A stretch of DNA of 35,524 nt from Hofstenia miamia (GCA_900660155.1 CABFPE010000004.1:473252-508775); one strand, 5' to 3'. Counted from the first letter of the stretch, positions 1 to 11,151 are shown. Made by a program: numbers and translations. The notes: generated from the letters alone by a model not told the origin.

Positions 1-234
1 GCAGTTCGTCATCCGTTTCTTGTTTCAATGGAGTATGCATTTAAAGACACCACAAATCTTTATATGGTACTCGAGTTTGTTATTGGAGGTGAAATGTTTT
101 CCCATCTACGTAAAAGCAGACGATTTCAAGAGGTCAAAGCCCGTTTTTATGCTAGCCAAATAGTTTTAGCTTTTGAATATCTTCACTTTAATGATGTCAT
201 CTACAGGGATTTAAAGCNAGATGGATATCTAAAG
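1..234 (+). CDS. PKA-C: PKA catalytic subunit, first exon visible (partial)
   Basis: Reads in frame 1 from the window edge. The gene encodes the cAMP-dependent protein kinase catalytic subunit, the cytosolic Ser/Thr kinase released from regulatory subunits by cAMP. Visible are the HPFLV strand, the hinge region (NLYMVLEF, then GGEMFSHLR), the helix [10 protein letters not shown] and the catalytic-loop start YRDLK, holding the catalytic Asp and Lys. The glycine-rich loop and ATP-binding Lys lie upstream of the window. Codon 217-219 is CNA; after it the frame resumes directly at DGYLK. In the family, PENLLID plus one residue normally stand between DLK and GY, so about seven codons including the Mg-binding Asn are absent at the N. 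The exon ends at AAG 234 before GT (235-236), a phase-0 donor. Family assignment is very secure; the hole is probably an assembly fault. Confidence 0.93.
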
Positions 235-961
235 GTTCAAATTTATATATTTAAAAAAACCAATCATTTTTTTAAAAAAATCATTCTTCATTTGATATTC
301 AATCCATACAAAAAATGAAGCAATTTACGAAGTAATTACAATTGCTATTGCTTATTGTAACCGCTGGCAAAGAAAAATTGAAGTAGGCGAAAGTTTTGCA
401 AAATTTTAATAAAAAACGGAAAATACTACAATTCAAAAAGCTTAAATAATAGCTTATGCTAAATTATTTACAAGTATAAACAAATATTTAAAATCCCAAA
501 TGTAAAAATTAAATGTAGTGTAAAATCTATAAATATTTTTATATTTACTTTAACTATATACAAATGTTATTAATTGTTTAAAAAAATGCAGGAAAAAATA
601 TAAGTTATACATATCTGTTGCCTTTCTAAGAGTTTATGGAAAGTAAATATTTTTAAAAAATCACACTTTTTGAAGTATATAGTTATTATTAAGCAACTGG
701 GGTTGAGAAACGAATGAACTGCATCTAATTTCCCATTTGCAGTTGTATGCATACAGTTCAAAATAATTGAACTTGTTATAATTTTTCTTGAGGATAATAT
801 TTTTGTATGGACCTTTCTTACATCGATGGTTTGTAGAATATTTTTTAGAATTGGAATAATTACTGATGGGATGATAACATAAGACTAGTAAAATTTTGTT
901 CAAGACAAACTACCTTTCAATGAAGATATATTTACCTGATTTTTTCGAAGTGTGCATTTAG

Positions 962-1156
<195 letters not shown>

Positions 1157-1639
1157 TAAGTTAAATATTTTTACTTTCATTGGAACTGAAATCTGTTTGA
1201 ATGTGCTCTGTAAAATGACAGAATTTGAAGGATACATATCATTATAAGTTTTCTAAATTCCCAATCAGAAAGTCAATTACAAAGTGTTGGAAAATTAAAA
1301 ATTTCGTAAATCTTCACTGTCCTTTTAAAAATTCTATGCTTTGTGACTTCAGATATTCACATTTGTTCTATTTATTTTTAGTTTATTGCTTATTTTTTCT
1401 AACGAAAGTGCATGCATTGGCGTATAGGGTAACAATGTTATCATTACAATGGTCATATTGCCCCATTTATCTGTTTCAAATAATTGTCTTTATGAACTTT
1501 AAATAATTTTTTATTAAAGTTGTTACTCATTTTCAATATATGCGGCACTGCATTACTAATTTTTAAAAATCTCTAAACGGAATTAATTTTGGAAATATTA
1601 ATGCAGTGGTAAGAGCATAGTTTTAAAAAAATTACTTAG

Positions 1640-1843
<204 letters not shown>

Positions 1844-2069
1844 TAGATGGCGTCTAAAGTATTTAAAAAATTGAATGTTATTGTAAATCATTAAAATTAA
1901 TAATTAATTTTATTTAAAAGTGGAAAGATATCGAATGCATACAAATTCTTATGAAAAATTTACTTATTATTGTGTCTATGTTTTACATTTGAATTAACTT
2001 TCACTTTATGCTATGAAAGCATTAAAAAACAAAGCGATGTGTTGATAGTTCATTTAATAGTGAATTTAG

Positions 2070-2243
2070 AGTCATAAATGGTTTAATATTCAGTGGCTGG
2101 ACATTTATAACCGGAAAGTCGAAGCACCATATATTCCAAAGTCTTCAGGTCCTGATGATACGACAAACTTCGAACAATATGAAGAAGAAAAACTTCATAT
2201 CTGTTCGATCAATAAACATTCAAAGGAATTTCTTGACTTCTAA
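2070..2243 (+). CDS. PKA-C: PKA catalytic subunit, last exon with stop
   Basis: The acceptor is best placed at TTTAG (2065-2069), because the next codons read SHKWFN, matching the family NHKWF motif, and then IQWLDIYNRKVEAPYIP. A second in-frame acceptor, TTCAG ending at 2093, would skip eight codons and lose HKWF; it is a possible but less likely alternative. The exon continues into the AGC-kinase C-tail (DDTTNFEQYEEE) and ends KEFLDF-TAA at 2241-2243. The F-x-x-F ending is the hydrophobic motif of PKA, which distinguishes it from longer AGC kinases. The previous intron is 244 bp. No canonical AATAAA was seen immediately downstream, so the 3' UTR end is unassigned. Confidence 0.93.
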   Translation, partial: SHKWFNIQWLDIYNRKVEAPYIPKSSGPDDTTNFEQYEEEKLHICSINKHSKEFLDF

Positions 2244-3036
2244 TATTTATATGTGTAAGCCATGATCCCGCAACTTTATCAAGACTTAACTTCACTGTAA
2301 CCTCATTCAACTTTTGCCAATAAGATTTATTACTTCAGGAATCTTGAGAAAGTTGCTAGTTCATGTAATCATGGGAAATATTAATTCGTGATCTATTAAT
2401 TCGATAAAATCGATGTCTCTTTTATTGCATATTGTAGTTTGTAATGTTTTGTACACGAGTGAATCGAATTTCAAACATAGTCTAAGCCTGGTGCGGCAGA
2501 AGTATGATTTATTCTTTTGTTATATACTTCTGAATATAGTTTACAACAAATTCGTTTACTTTTCTTTATATATTTACAGATACATAAAGCAAAAACTGTC
2601 TAAACATAATACTAAGGATTTCAGGTGCAAAATGATCCCTTCATTTTTTGTCATACCTGTTAACAAAAACCGTTCCTTAAGATTTGGATCTTACCTCATA
2701 CTGAGGCATACAGTATTTCCTGGAATTAATATACCTAAAAGTATAGTGCTAAAACTTGGTAAATGTTAATCAATTTTTCTCTAAGCTTTGAAATGTGAAA
2801 TAACTTAAGGTTCAGTAAACAAGATTAGCAACGTGTTTCTGGATGGGGTCCACCACTGTGGTTTGTCCTGCAGGATTTAGTATGGGTGTCAAAATTTAAC
2901 AGCATTTATAGATACATCAAATTGCATCTAGAAGCTGTACATTCTGGAATTTTCTGGTCCCATAGTCCCATTGGTCCCACAGCATTCCTTCAATTTTGAA
3001 TAAAAATAATAAGTAATATTCTGAAATCCATGGTCC
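2244..3036. other. 3' flank of the kinase gene, no further gene seen
   Basis: AT-rich sequence between the kinase stop codon and a mariner-type element. It probably contains the kinase 3' UTR. An open frame of 118 codons at 2413-2769 (+) exists, but its Leu/Phe/Tyr/Ile-rich translation shows no recognisable domain. AATAAA-like motifs occur near 2999. Nothing else can be supported. Confidence 0.5.
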
Positions 3037-3038
3037 TA

Positions 3039-3066
3039 ACGGGTGATCACTAAAAATTGGCACAAA
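3039..3066. repeat. Left terminal inverted repeat of the DD37E transposon
   Basis: Begins ACGGGTGATCACTAAAAA and reads to GGCACAAA. It pairs with 4716-4743 with one mismatch (C versus G at the tenth base) and directly follows a TA dinucleotide. Confidence 0.92.
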
Positions 3067-3172
3067 TCTTTGAACTTCGTTTATTACAGATATAGTTGGC
3101 ATACATAATCGACTATATGAAAACAGCTTTATAAACTTATTAACTATGAAGTTGATAACAAAAAACAGTTAG

Positions 3173-4590
3173 TCATTTACATAACAAGAGTGACCGGGGG
3201 CCGTCACGGGAAGCCTTGCGAAGTTTTTGTCGCACAGTCATCAACTCTTTCTTCAAAGGCTCCATGTCGAACTCATGAATGCATTTTTTGATTCTCTGCT
3301 TCAATGCACGTTCAGATTTTGCGGTCCAACCATTCGCATAAACTGCAGCCTTCAGCTGACCCCAAAAGTTCTCGATGGGTCGAAGTTGAGGAACATTCGG
3401 TGGATTGATGTCTCGTGGCACAAAATTGACGTCCAATGTCTTCAGAAGTTCTTGTGTCGCTTTTGCGTAATGCGCAGACGCTAAGTCTGGCCAAAAGACG
3501 TAGTTCCCGTCTTTATGTTTTTCCTGAAGGAAAGGTACCAATCGTCTATTCACACAGTCTTCTCGGTACATTTCGCTATCAAGACTTCCTCGACGAGGAC
3601 AAAAAAATGGTTCGGAAATCCCTTCGATGGAGATGGCCAGCCATACCATAATTTTAGGCTCGAATTTCTTCTTAAAATGAAATTTCACAGTCACAGGCGT
3701 TGAACTTTGTTGAATGTAAAATACCCAGCGTTTCCGGGAATGCTATTAAGGTTAAGGGTGAAATAGGACTCATCATTCCATGACAATCGCAAAATCACTG
3801 CTTTTCTGAGAAAAGGTTCCGTTCTTTTTTCTGCAGTTGCGCTTGGCGCAGATTTCTTGTTCATTTGACATATGAGGGGCTTTTTGNTTCACACACTCTT
3901 CTCGGTACATTTCGCCATCAAGACTTCCTCGACGAGGACAAAAAATGGTTCGGAAATCCCTTCGGTGGAGATGGCCAGCCATACCATAATTTTAGGCTCG
4001 AATTTCTTTTTAAAATGAAATTTCACAGTCACAGGCGTTGAACCTTTGTTGAATGTAAAATACCTAGCGTTTTGGGGAATACTATCAGGGTGAAGGGTGA
4101 AATAGGACTCATCATCCATGACAATCGCAAAATCACTGCATTTCTGAGAAAAGGTTCCGTTCATTTTTCTGCAGTTGCGCTTGGCGCGGATTTCTTGTTC
4201 ATCTGACATGTGAGGGGCTTTTTGGCTTTTAAAATGCTTCACAACTTCTGACTGCATAATTTTCACGACGTAACTTTGACTTACCCCGTACTTGGAGGCC
4301 ATTTGACGGGTCGACACGCCGACACGGGTGATTGCGCCACGAACCATCTTCCGTCGTTTTGTGTCCGTGATTCTCAACGGTTTTCTTCCGGAACCAGGCT
4401 TTCTTTCAACACTTGCGCCTCTCTGGAGCTTCGCGAGAACTCGGTAAGAAGTACGCTTCGCAATACCAATGTCCTCAAGCTTCTTCACAATGCATGACTT
4501 CGTCTTATCTCGATGCTTCAGATAGACAGTTTCTATCAGTTCGCGGCGTTGCACTTCGGAAAATCTCTTCATCTCATAAAATGAAGTCAA
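3173..4590 (-). pseudogene. DD37E transposase, interrupted by frameshifts and a duplication
   Basis: Would cut and paste the element by recognising its inverted repeats. The N-terminal half (4590-3889) has a helix-turn-helix region, a GSGRKPLR linker and a second HTH-like region (RQMASKYGVSQSYVVKIM), then the first acidic site in AIVMDDESYF. The C-terminal half (3694-3173) carries the second Asp in FWPDLASAHYA and the Glu in LRPIENFWGQLK, with 37 residues between Asp and Glu by my count. Breaks: a lost A in an A-run near 3940 (six As versus seven in the other copy), the duplication with an N at 3887, and small indels near 3706 and 3778 in the second copy. It is not translatable as one protein. 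The exact subfamily of this DD37E lineage is not assigned. Confidence 0.88.
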
Positions 4591-4715
4591 AATTCAAATT
4601 TAGAGAAAATCACGTGATTTTCGAATGCGGCAATATCACGTGATGCTTTGACTTTGCTACCAAGAGTAATAGCACGCTGATAAACCTTTTATGTTTGAAA
4701 TACAAAGCTTTCAAT

Positions 4716-4743
4716 TTTGTGCCAATTTTTAGTCATCACCCGT
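4716..4743. repeat. Right terminal inverted repeat of the DD37E transposon
   Basis: Reverse complement begins ACGGGTGATGACTAAAAA. It is followed by TA at 4744-4745. Similarity to the left repeat fades a few bases inward. Confidence 0.92.
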
Positions 4744-4745
4744 TA

Positions 4746-6661
4746 TAGTTTAGTTTCTAAAAATCAATTTGGTTTTAGATAAAATTAGGTTTTAACTATA
4801 TTAATTTGTACACAATAACTTAAATGTCAGTACGAAGATATAAGTACTATTTAACATTTATTAATTCAATCTATATCAAATATGTTGGGAATTTACTGAC
4901 AAACAATTGTAGGGATACATAGGGAGCCAGAAGAAAGCTTATAATCCTAAAATCTCCTCATTTAGAATGCTGGTTTGGCAACCAATTGACAACATATTGA
5001 ATGATTTCTAGAGGAATTAGAGAAGTTGTTTCATTCGATTGTTGTTTCTATTTTTTCAGAGAGTTTCAACAATGATCAAAATACCATAAGGTTGATGATG
5101 AATCCAATGACTAAGGCTGACCTATTATGGTTGAAATATCGATTTCTAAAGCTATTTGTGTATTTAGCAACATATTTGTTTTCCAAAAGGGAATTATTTT
5201 TATTTAAACTTTGTGTTCTATTCTACCGGAATTTGAATTACCCTTCAAACACTTCATTTTCTGAAACTAACAAAACAAACTTTTTGCTAAATACATCTAT
5301 AAATTAAGCCCTATAACTTGATTACCACCACAAAGAATGCTGTCTTCAATGATGGAATATGTTTGTGTTCACCAAATTCATTAGTATTTAAACTGTGTCG
5401 ATAGCATAAAAACTCATGACGCTATAGGTATTCAAATTTCATCCACTCTATTCATTGTAATAATTGCATACGAAAGATTGCTGATTTTGACAAATTTTTT
5501 GTAAATACATGTAGTGTAACATGGAGCTAGTAAGCACGTACATTTTGATGTATTGTGCTAGTTCATAGGTTCAATGCTTGAAAAGCAATAGGGTTGCGAA
5601 ATGCTTCAGCTGAAATAGTCGAATAGAATTTTGCAAATTGTAATTAACAAAAGTCTTAGTTATGGAAGAAGTATAGTACTTAAAAATATAATTTTAATAT
5701 AGTAAGATGGAGCTAAATGAGCTCTAAAGAATTTCTGAAGCCAGCTAAAGAATCGGAGGTAGAGTTGGTAGAATACTGGCTGTGTAAATGTATATAAGTC
5801 TATAAAGTAAAAAGCAATATTGTATACCAGAGGAAGCCTTCCAAAAATTGAAGATGCATATTAAAGCATTGAAACCAAGAATACAGAAGACGTAATATTT
5901 ATAAATTAATATCTCGTTTTTATAAGAACTATTATTAATTAAACAATTCTAAGAAAAATATAAACTACGTTAAAATTTTGTATAAATCTTAAAAATGCAT
6001 AAGCTGATTAACTTTGGAGAATGTAATAGTTTTTAATAAATAAATTGTTGAAAAGTAATCAAGTCACATAATATATTTTTAAAAAATGCCAAGATCATTG
6101 AAAACATTAAAACTTTATATATGTTTATTATATGGTTTAAGAAAGCCAAAAAATGGGGATAATATACGAAAAAATGAATAATATAGTATGTTTCAAATGA
6201 TGAATGATCATTTAGAAAATTGATAATTATTAGTAATTGAAAAACGATAACAAAATTCAATTAGTAATCAAATGAAATTTTAGTTATAAAAAGATGGTAT
6301 GTTTCTAAAAGTTCATCCATAGAATATCCCCTGAATTTGTAGGTCAAATTATGCTTCCAATTCAATAGAGATCCAAATTGTTGAAACTTAACTGTAAATC
6401 TAGAAATGCATGATATTTATTTTATTTCAACGTTTAGTAGACTGCATGGTATGGTTTTTTCCTTGAAATTTTATTGTATAGAAATCTCGAAACTTTTAAA
6501 GAATATCGCGCTGCTGCATAGGAAGTAATATTATCTCCAGCTAACTATCAGAAATCTAGATGTACAAAACCATGAGTAGGACTTCCTTGAGTTTTCGAAT
6601 CCCCTCATTGGCAAGAATCCATTTTGTAAGATTATGGTAATGATTTTAACTAGTTCATTAT
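4746..6661. other. Gene-free AT-rich stretch
   Basis: No exon with a recognisable protein motif and no terminal repeat was found. The longest open frame (5026-5307, +, 93 codons) is Phe/Leu/Tyr-rich without similarity that I recognise. Many A and T runs are present, and I see no tRNA-like or CRISPR-like structure. Confidence 0.4.
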
Positions 6662-6925
6662 CAGGCGCGGATTCAGGATTCCAAGTTAGGGGGGGCGTGG
6701 GACTGCGTGCATGCATGTATCTTTTATGCCTACATATTATAATTTTCTATAATAATAATAGATAAATATATGACAGGTTGTTTAAATGCTTTCTTGAAAT
6801 TAAAGTTAGGCAAAAACTATGTTATACAATACATTGGATATTTGTCAGTAAAACAAGCAATGAATTCATCTCCTATATTTTTTATTCCAATTTTAGGTTT
6901 TGTGCGCCCCCCCAAACCGCCCCTG
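6662..6925. mobile_element. hAT-like MITE (264 bp)
   Basis: Short GC-rich ends in an AT-rich background: CAGGCGCGGATTC at the left, and the complement of CAGGGGCGGTTT at the right, followed inward on both sides by G-runs (GGGGGGGCG near 6689 and GCGCCCCCCC near 6904). CAGGGGCGG-type ends are common in hAT elements. The 8-bp flanks (6654-6661 and 6926-6933) match at five of eight bases, consistent with a decayed target duplication but not proof. There is no coding capacity. Confidence 0.6.
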
Positions 6926-7063
6926 ATTATTAAGAACTTTTACAAGTAAATTTCTACGCGCAGACCTATGAAACTTTACTGTTACGGATTATTTACTTTT
7001 ACTAAAACTAATACAAACTACAGATAGTCATCGACGTTTCTGGTGGGGATGTGTATCTCAGTT

Positions 7064-7237
7064 ATAATAATAATAAGAGCAAATTTATTGCGCAATATAT
7101 GTATACAAAAAATCTACGAACATGACAAAAAATAAAATATATACAAATAGTTAACTGCAAATTAATATGTATACAATATATAATAATATAATCAATGTTT
7201 ATGTGACTGTTTGTGTAAGTTCTCAACGTTGGATATA
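7064..7237. repeat. Dispersed repeat A, copy 1
   Basis: Begins with AATAATAATAAGAGC and runs through AAATTTATTGCGCAATATAT, ACAATATATAATAATATAAT and TCAACGTTGGA. The same sequence occurs at 34098-34145 continuing at 35367-35524, where a 1.2-kb insertion splits it. Read on the minus strand it ends in an ATT-repeat tail, as SINEs and some LINEs do, so it may be a retroposon in minus orientation. It is interrupted at its right end by the Tc1-like end that begins at 7238. Confidence 0.7.
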
Positions 7238-7545
7238 CAGTACTGAAAAAAAGAATGCGGCCACCCATGATTTGTCATAAATATTTCTAAGAAATGGACG
7301 CCAAGAATGTCATAGGTATTTTTTAATTAGATTTAGTGTTGCAGAAAGGGAAATTCATCAATGTTGAAACACAATTATCACTGTTTACTTTAAATCTCAA
7401 GGAGAAATGCTACAATGCTTGTAGTTAGGTAATCTTTTCTTGGAAAATGTATTCGGTAACTTCAGACTAATTCAGAGAATCTAAAAAAAAATTGTTGAGC
7501 TTTTTCAGTCTACTTATTATGAAAATGTCTAATAACAGCTCTTGT
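7238..7545 (+). mobile_element. Truncated Tc1-like element, transposase 5' end
   Basis: Starts CAGTACTGAAAAAAAG directly after TA (7236-7237) and aligns over about 300 bp, at roughly 85% by eye, with the complement of 17990-18275, the 5' end of another Tc1-like copy. It includes the terminal repeat, a leader and the transposase start MKMSNNS near 7519-7539, after which the similarity is lost. No second terminal repeat was found before the LINE remnant at 7711, so the copy is 3' truncated. Confidence 0.75.
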
Positions 7546-7710
7546 GTGCCTTTCAAAGCGAAATCCTAGGAAGTCAGTTCTAGAAGGGAACATATCGTGT
7601 ATTATATGATCGGTACACTCCGAAATATCTTTGTATAACCTCTCGTCTTTAACTTTAGTTATAATTTTCTAGGACAATAGTCGTCTATAAGACCAGTATA
7701 TATAGCCTCG

Positions 7711-8300
7711 GTTTTTAGTGAAAATGTCCACAGTATTCGAGACAAAGTAGCTGATCTAAGTTTAACTGTATCTTATTATAAACTAGATATTATCCTCATC
7801 TCTGAATTTTGGTTACCCGATGACGAATTTTTTGATTTTTTTGAATTAACCAACTATGCTTCTTTCACCAAAATAGAATCTCGAAGTATGCCAAATGTGG
7901 AAGTATTCTTGCATATATCAGTCTTTCATGGTGTAACCATATCCGCGATCGTACTAATGAATTTTCAAATCCTCTATCTACGTCTGGTGACCACGAATGT
8001 TTAATCTTACAGCTACCCCCTCTTTATCTTTCACGTGAATTTAGCTCGATGTGTCTTATAGGAGTTTATTTACCTTCAAGTGGTAAAACTTCGCTCCAAA
8101 ATATCCTTTAGCTGATTATCCATAGTATTTAAATATACAAATTGTTAGCTGCATCTTAGTTACTGTTGATTTTAATTATGCTTCAATGAATGCAATGGCA
8201 TATCTAGGTCTTAAGCAGTAGATATCTAAGCCAACACTCAAGAATGCCATTCTGGACTACTTTTTTTGTAATATAAATGATTGCTATGTCATTAATACGT
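7711..8300 (+). pseudogene. LINE apurinic-type endonuclease remnant
   Basis: Translates as NVHSIRDKVADL then LDIILISEFWLPDDE, the start of the APE-type endonuclease of Jockey/CR1-like LINEs (usually N-x-RSI-x-K, then DI-x-x-x-TE-x-W). After a frameshift near 7900 it continues ILAYISLSWCNHIRDR and LIGVYLPSSGK. It continues in another frame as ILVTVDFNY, where the family has GDFN (a catalytic-site segment), here with Gly to Val, then an in-frame TAG and the tail ILDYFFCNINDCYVINT. Similarity ends where the Gypsy element begins. It has no function now. Confidence 0.8.
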
Positions 8301-9229
8301 CAGTATCAGAGGTATGCGCATCACTGGTACTGATTTTTGTATTAGGATAAAAGTGAACAAAGCCCTCCCTTAATGAACCCATTCTGATAGTGTGGTCCAC
8401 AAAAAGTGAACAAAACTCTGTCACTTGCTGAAGTGTCATCTGCTCTGGGTCCATAATGAAGGAATTAACCAAACATGTCAATTTCTTTGTATTGTATGTC
8501 CATCAGAGTTGGTTTTTGGTATCCTTGGAGATGTTGTCTCTAATTAAATGGGTGGCTTTTTGTTTGGCAATAAATTATAGGTGTAGGATCTCCTCATTGA
8601 TCTTTGACATCTCTTTTCTTCTTTCTTCAGCCTTCCTGAAGCAAACTGTAGAAGTAGCAGTAGAGGACTCAGAAGAAGAAAAAGGCTGGGAGCTTGGAGG
8701 GACTATCTAATCACTCAGGGGTTGAGTTACATTTATTATATCACTAAAGGGTGTTCTATGAATATTAAAGTCTCTATGTTGCACCAGCTCATCTTGATCT
8801 TGTGGAGACAGTCATCTCAAGACATAATATCAAGAACAGGAGGCTTGTCAGGTTGTCAGCTCTCCTAGTTGAGAGGCCAGTTGTCGCCCAAGCAATGTTG
8901 GACACTGCTCAGCACCATTTCTGCGTCCTCATTTTTGCTCACATGCCCATCAAGCAGAAACAGTAGTCTCTCACGCCTAGTAGGGGCTTCAGAACCTTCA
9001 CTATTTTCCATCCTCTTTCATTCTTTGGGGGAGGGTAGAGCTGGTGACTCTCTTTCTTTTTCTTGGGTTTCATCATTCCTAAATATAGTAATAAGGTTAA
9101 GGTCCCAAACATCAGGATCAAAATTTTGTCTATATCTGGCTCTATATTAGGGCAGTATGTGAGTACTGGGAGTGTCACTATTATATATTGTATTATCATC
9201 AAAATCAATATCATCAAAATCTTCCTCAC
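8300..9229 (-). pseudogene. 3' segment of the Gypsy element, unrecognised open frames
   Basis: Lies downstream of integrase in element orientation. Frames here give a hydrophobic stretch (MRKILMILILMIIQYIIVTL, near 9229) followed by KPKKKKESHQLYPPPK, and near 8710-8300 a charged, helical-looking segment (CFRKAEERKEMSKINEEIL). Stops interrupt both. It may be the remains of an integrase C-terminal extension or of an extra ORF as found in some Gypsy elements. No signal strong enough to call an envelope gene was seen. Confidence 0.4.
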
Positions 9230-9429
9230 AATACTCAGTTAAATCATCATACTGTTTGTATGTATCATTACCATTATCTACTAGTGTAAACTCGTTATTC
9301 TAGTCTATAATGACATTTTCAATATATTCGATGGCTCATTTGAGCCATTGGAAGTGAACAATTTTATTGTTGTTAAGGGTGTAAGTGTTGTGATCAAGTA
9401 CTTTTTCAATTGTGAATAGCTCTTGCCAA

Positions 9430-10328
9430 TTAGTTACTAGTTCCCTCACTTGGTTTAGATGGGAAATATGAGAATACCTTGTCACTGCTCTTGTGTGGTT
9501 GACCATATAGTTTTTTGTTAAAATTACGTTTTTGATGTATAACTGACTGCTTGGTGTTGTGACAAACCGTCAGGTGAACTTCTTGCATTTCACAGATCAT
9601 ATGCACTACATACCTTTCCAAGTTGACTTCATGGTAGTTCAGGAACGTAATGGAGAGAGGTGTGCTAGCCTATCAGCCAAACATGGCCTTGAAAGAGATT
9701 ACTTTTGTGGTGGAGTGGATGGCAGTATTATAAAAATTTTCCATGATTTTGATTACATGTTTCCAGTACTTGTTGGCCACTCTTGACAGGGCCACCCTAA
9801 TTAATTTAATTTATGTATGATTTTATCTTTCTACCACACTGTTGGATTGGGGGTGGTATGCTGTGAATTCATGAAGGACTTTGAGTTCATGCATCAAGAG
9901 GTCCATTAAATTGTTCTCAAACTTAGGACCATGATCAGACACAAGTAATTCCATGGGCCCCAGCTTGAGTACCCATTCCTTAACAATTTTCTCCCCAACA
10001 ATCTCAGAAACTCTACTGCTAAGAAGAATTAGCCTCATGTATTTCATGAAGTGATTGACCATCAGTAATACATATTGGTAGCTGTTGTCATCTTTGGAAA
10101 GCTTCTCTAAGTCCATGCTGGACTTCTTCATTTATTTGTTCAGCTGGTTGACTTTCTAATTTAGCTTGTTGATCTAGAAAGTGACTCACACTTTACAGTA
10201 GTCAATTTTCACACTTGTCAATGATGTCCATGATAGTGGTGTGTACTCTTATGGTGAGGTAGCAGGCATTAAAGGTGTTCTCTGTTTGTAAAATGCCAAG
10301 ATGCCCTTGTTCATGAACCTTTCATATG
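9430..10328 (-). pseudogene. Gypsy integrase: HHCC, core and C-terminal pieces
   Basis: N-terminal zinc domain at 10325-10202 reads HEQGHLGILQTEN, then DKCEN and TGA (10202-10204) where the last Cys of the HHCC motif should be. The core at 10131-9823 has MDLEKLSKDDNSYQYVLLMV (first Asp), LLVSDHGPKFENN (second Asp) and YHPQSNSVVER (Glu), with 34 residues between the second Asp and the Glu by my count, one fewer than usual. A post-core piece at 9621-9430 reads KLYGQPHKSSDKVFSYFP, typical of the segment following the core. The domain would join element DNA to the genome; this copy is dead. Confidence 0.85.
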
Positions 10329-10668
10329 AGGTCACAGCTACAATATTTGAGAATTGTTAAGCAATTGTTGCAACTCTTAGTGAAAAGAAGACCTTGCAAA
10401 TTTAGCTTCCAGTTGTATCTTTTAAAATAGTGGTTTGCCACTGGATTCATTTGGATGAAAGGATCTTTCAATCACTCAATGATCTCAGATAACACTTTAT
10501 CATGTTGCTGGCATTGGATGATTTCCTGTTCCATTATCTTTTCCTTGACCATAATAGATATAATATGACTTTACCTTGCTGATTGGGATTAATCTTGGGC
10601 AGCATGTCATATTCTGTTAGTGGGGTAAAAGCAAATCAGATCTTCTCACTGGCAGGCTTTCTCAAATC

Positions 10669-10968
10669 TTATTCATAACTGGGAAGTGCAGTCCAGTAGT
10701 CTGCATTGAGATGTAACTTTCCCAGTCTGTGTTGGATGGTAAACAAGAAGTTGTTGAGGTACTCTATCCACTGGGCTATGATTTTAGACTTATCACTATA
10801 GAACTTTTTTAGCCAAGTGAGTGCACTGTTATTGGTATGTACAATGAAAGGACAACTGAGGATAAAATATCTAAATTTCTTGAGCACCTGTACTACAGCC
10901 AGCATTTCAAGTTTGGTGGCTCCATAGTTCTTTTCAGTGGCTTGTAGCTTTTGACTGAAATACTGCAC
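10669..10968 (-). pseudogene. Gypsy RNase H domain
   Basis: Reads SQKLQATEKNYGATKLEMLA, then VVQVLKKFRYFI, PFIVHTNNSALTWL and GKLHLNADYW. This is the Ty3/Gypsy RNase H pattern (catalytic Glu in KLEML; the usual TDH-x-AL is TNNSAL here, replacing the Asp by Asn; the final Asp is kept in NAD). The Asp-to-Asn change at a metal-binding site suggests an inactive domain even apart from stops around it. Confidence 0.85.
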
Positions 10969-11151
10969 TGGGCTTTATATGCCATTGATGACTTGGCTCA
11001 CTACTCCACTTATCTCTAATGTACTAGCATCACAGTCAATAAGTAAATCTTTGGCATAATCAGGTGTATTCAAGCTGGGTATTTTCTTCAATTTCTTGTT
11101 TATTTGGTCCAGATTCTCCTGTTCAGCAAATATCCACTTTAACTCAATGGT

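Larger units (their letters stand above)
3039..4743 (-). mobile_element. Tc1/mariner-type DD37E transposon, degenerate
   Basis: Bounded by inverted repeats starting ACGGGTGAT at 3039-3066 and its complement at 4716-4743, 27 of 28 bases identical, flanked by TA on both sides (3037-3038 and 4744-4745), the target duplication of the IS630-Tc1-mariner superfamily. The transposase is read on the minus strand. The 1705-bp length includes an extra copy of about 338 bp: 3549-3886 duplicates 3888-4224, with an N at 3887 between them. The copies differ at roughly 19 positions by hand alignment, so this is not a recent exact duplication. Confidence 0.9.

Noticed and set aside
2413..2769. 118-codon plus-strand frame after the kinase
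   Set aside because: Low-complexity hydrophobic composition, probably 3' UTR or intergenic; no domain recognised.
5026..5307. 93-codon plus-strand frame
   Set aside because: Composition typical of random AT-rich frames and no motif; no splice or promoter context.
8939..9229. Envelope-like gene in the Gypsy element because of a hydrophobic stretch
   Set aside because: Only one hydrophobic segment, several stops and no surface-protein features; Ile/Leu richness can come from AT-rich sequence.
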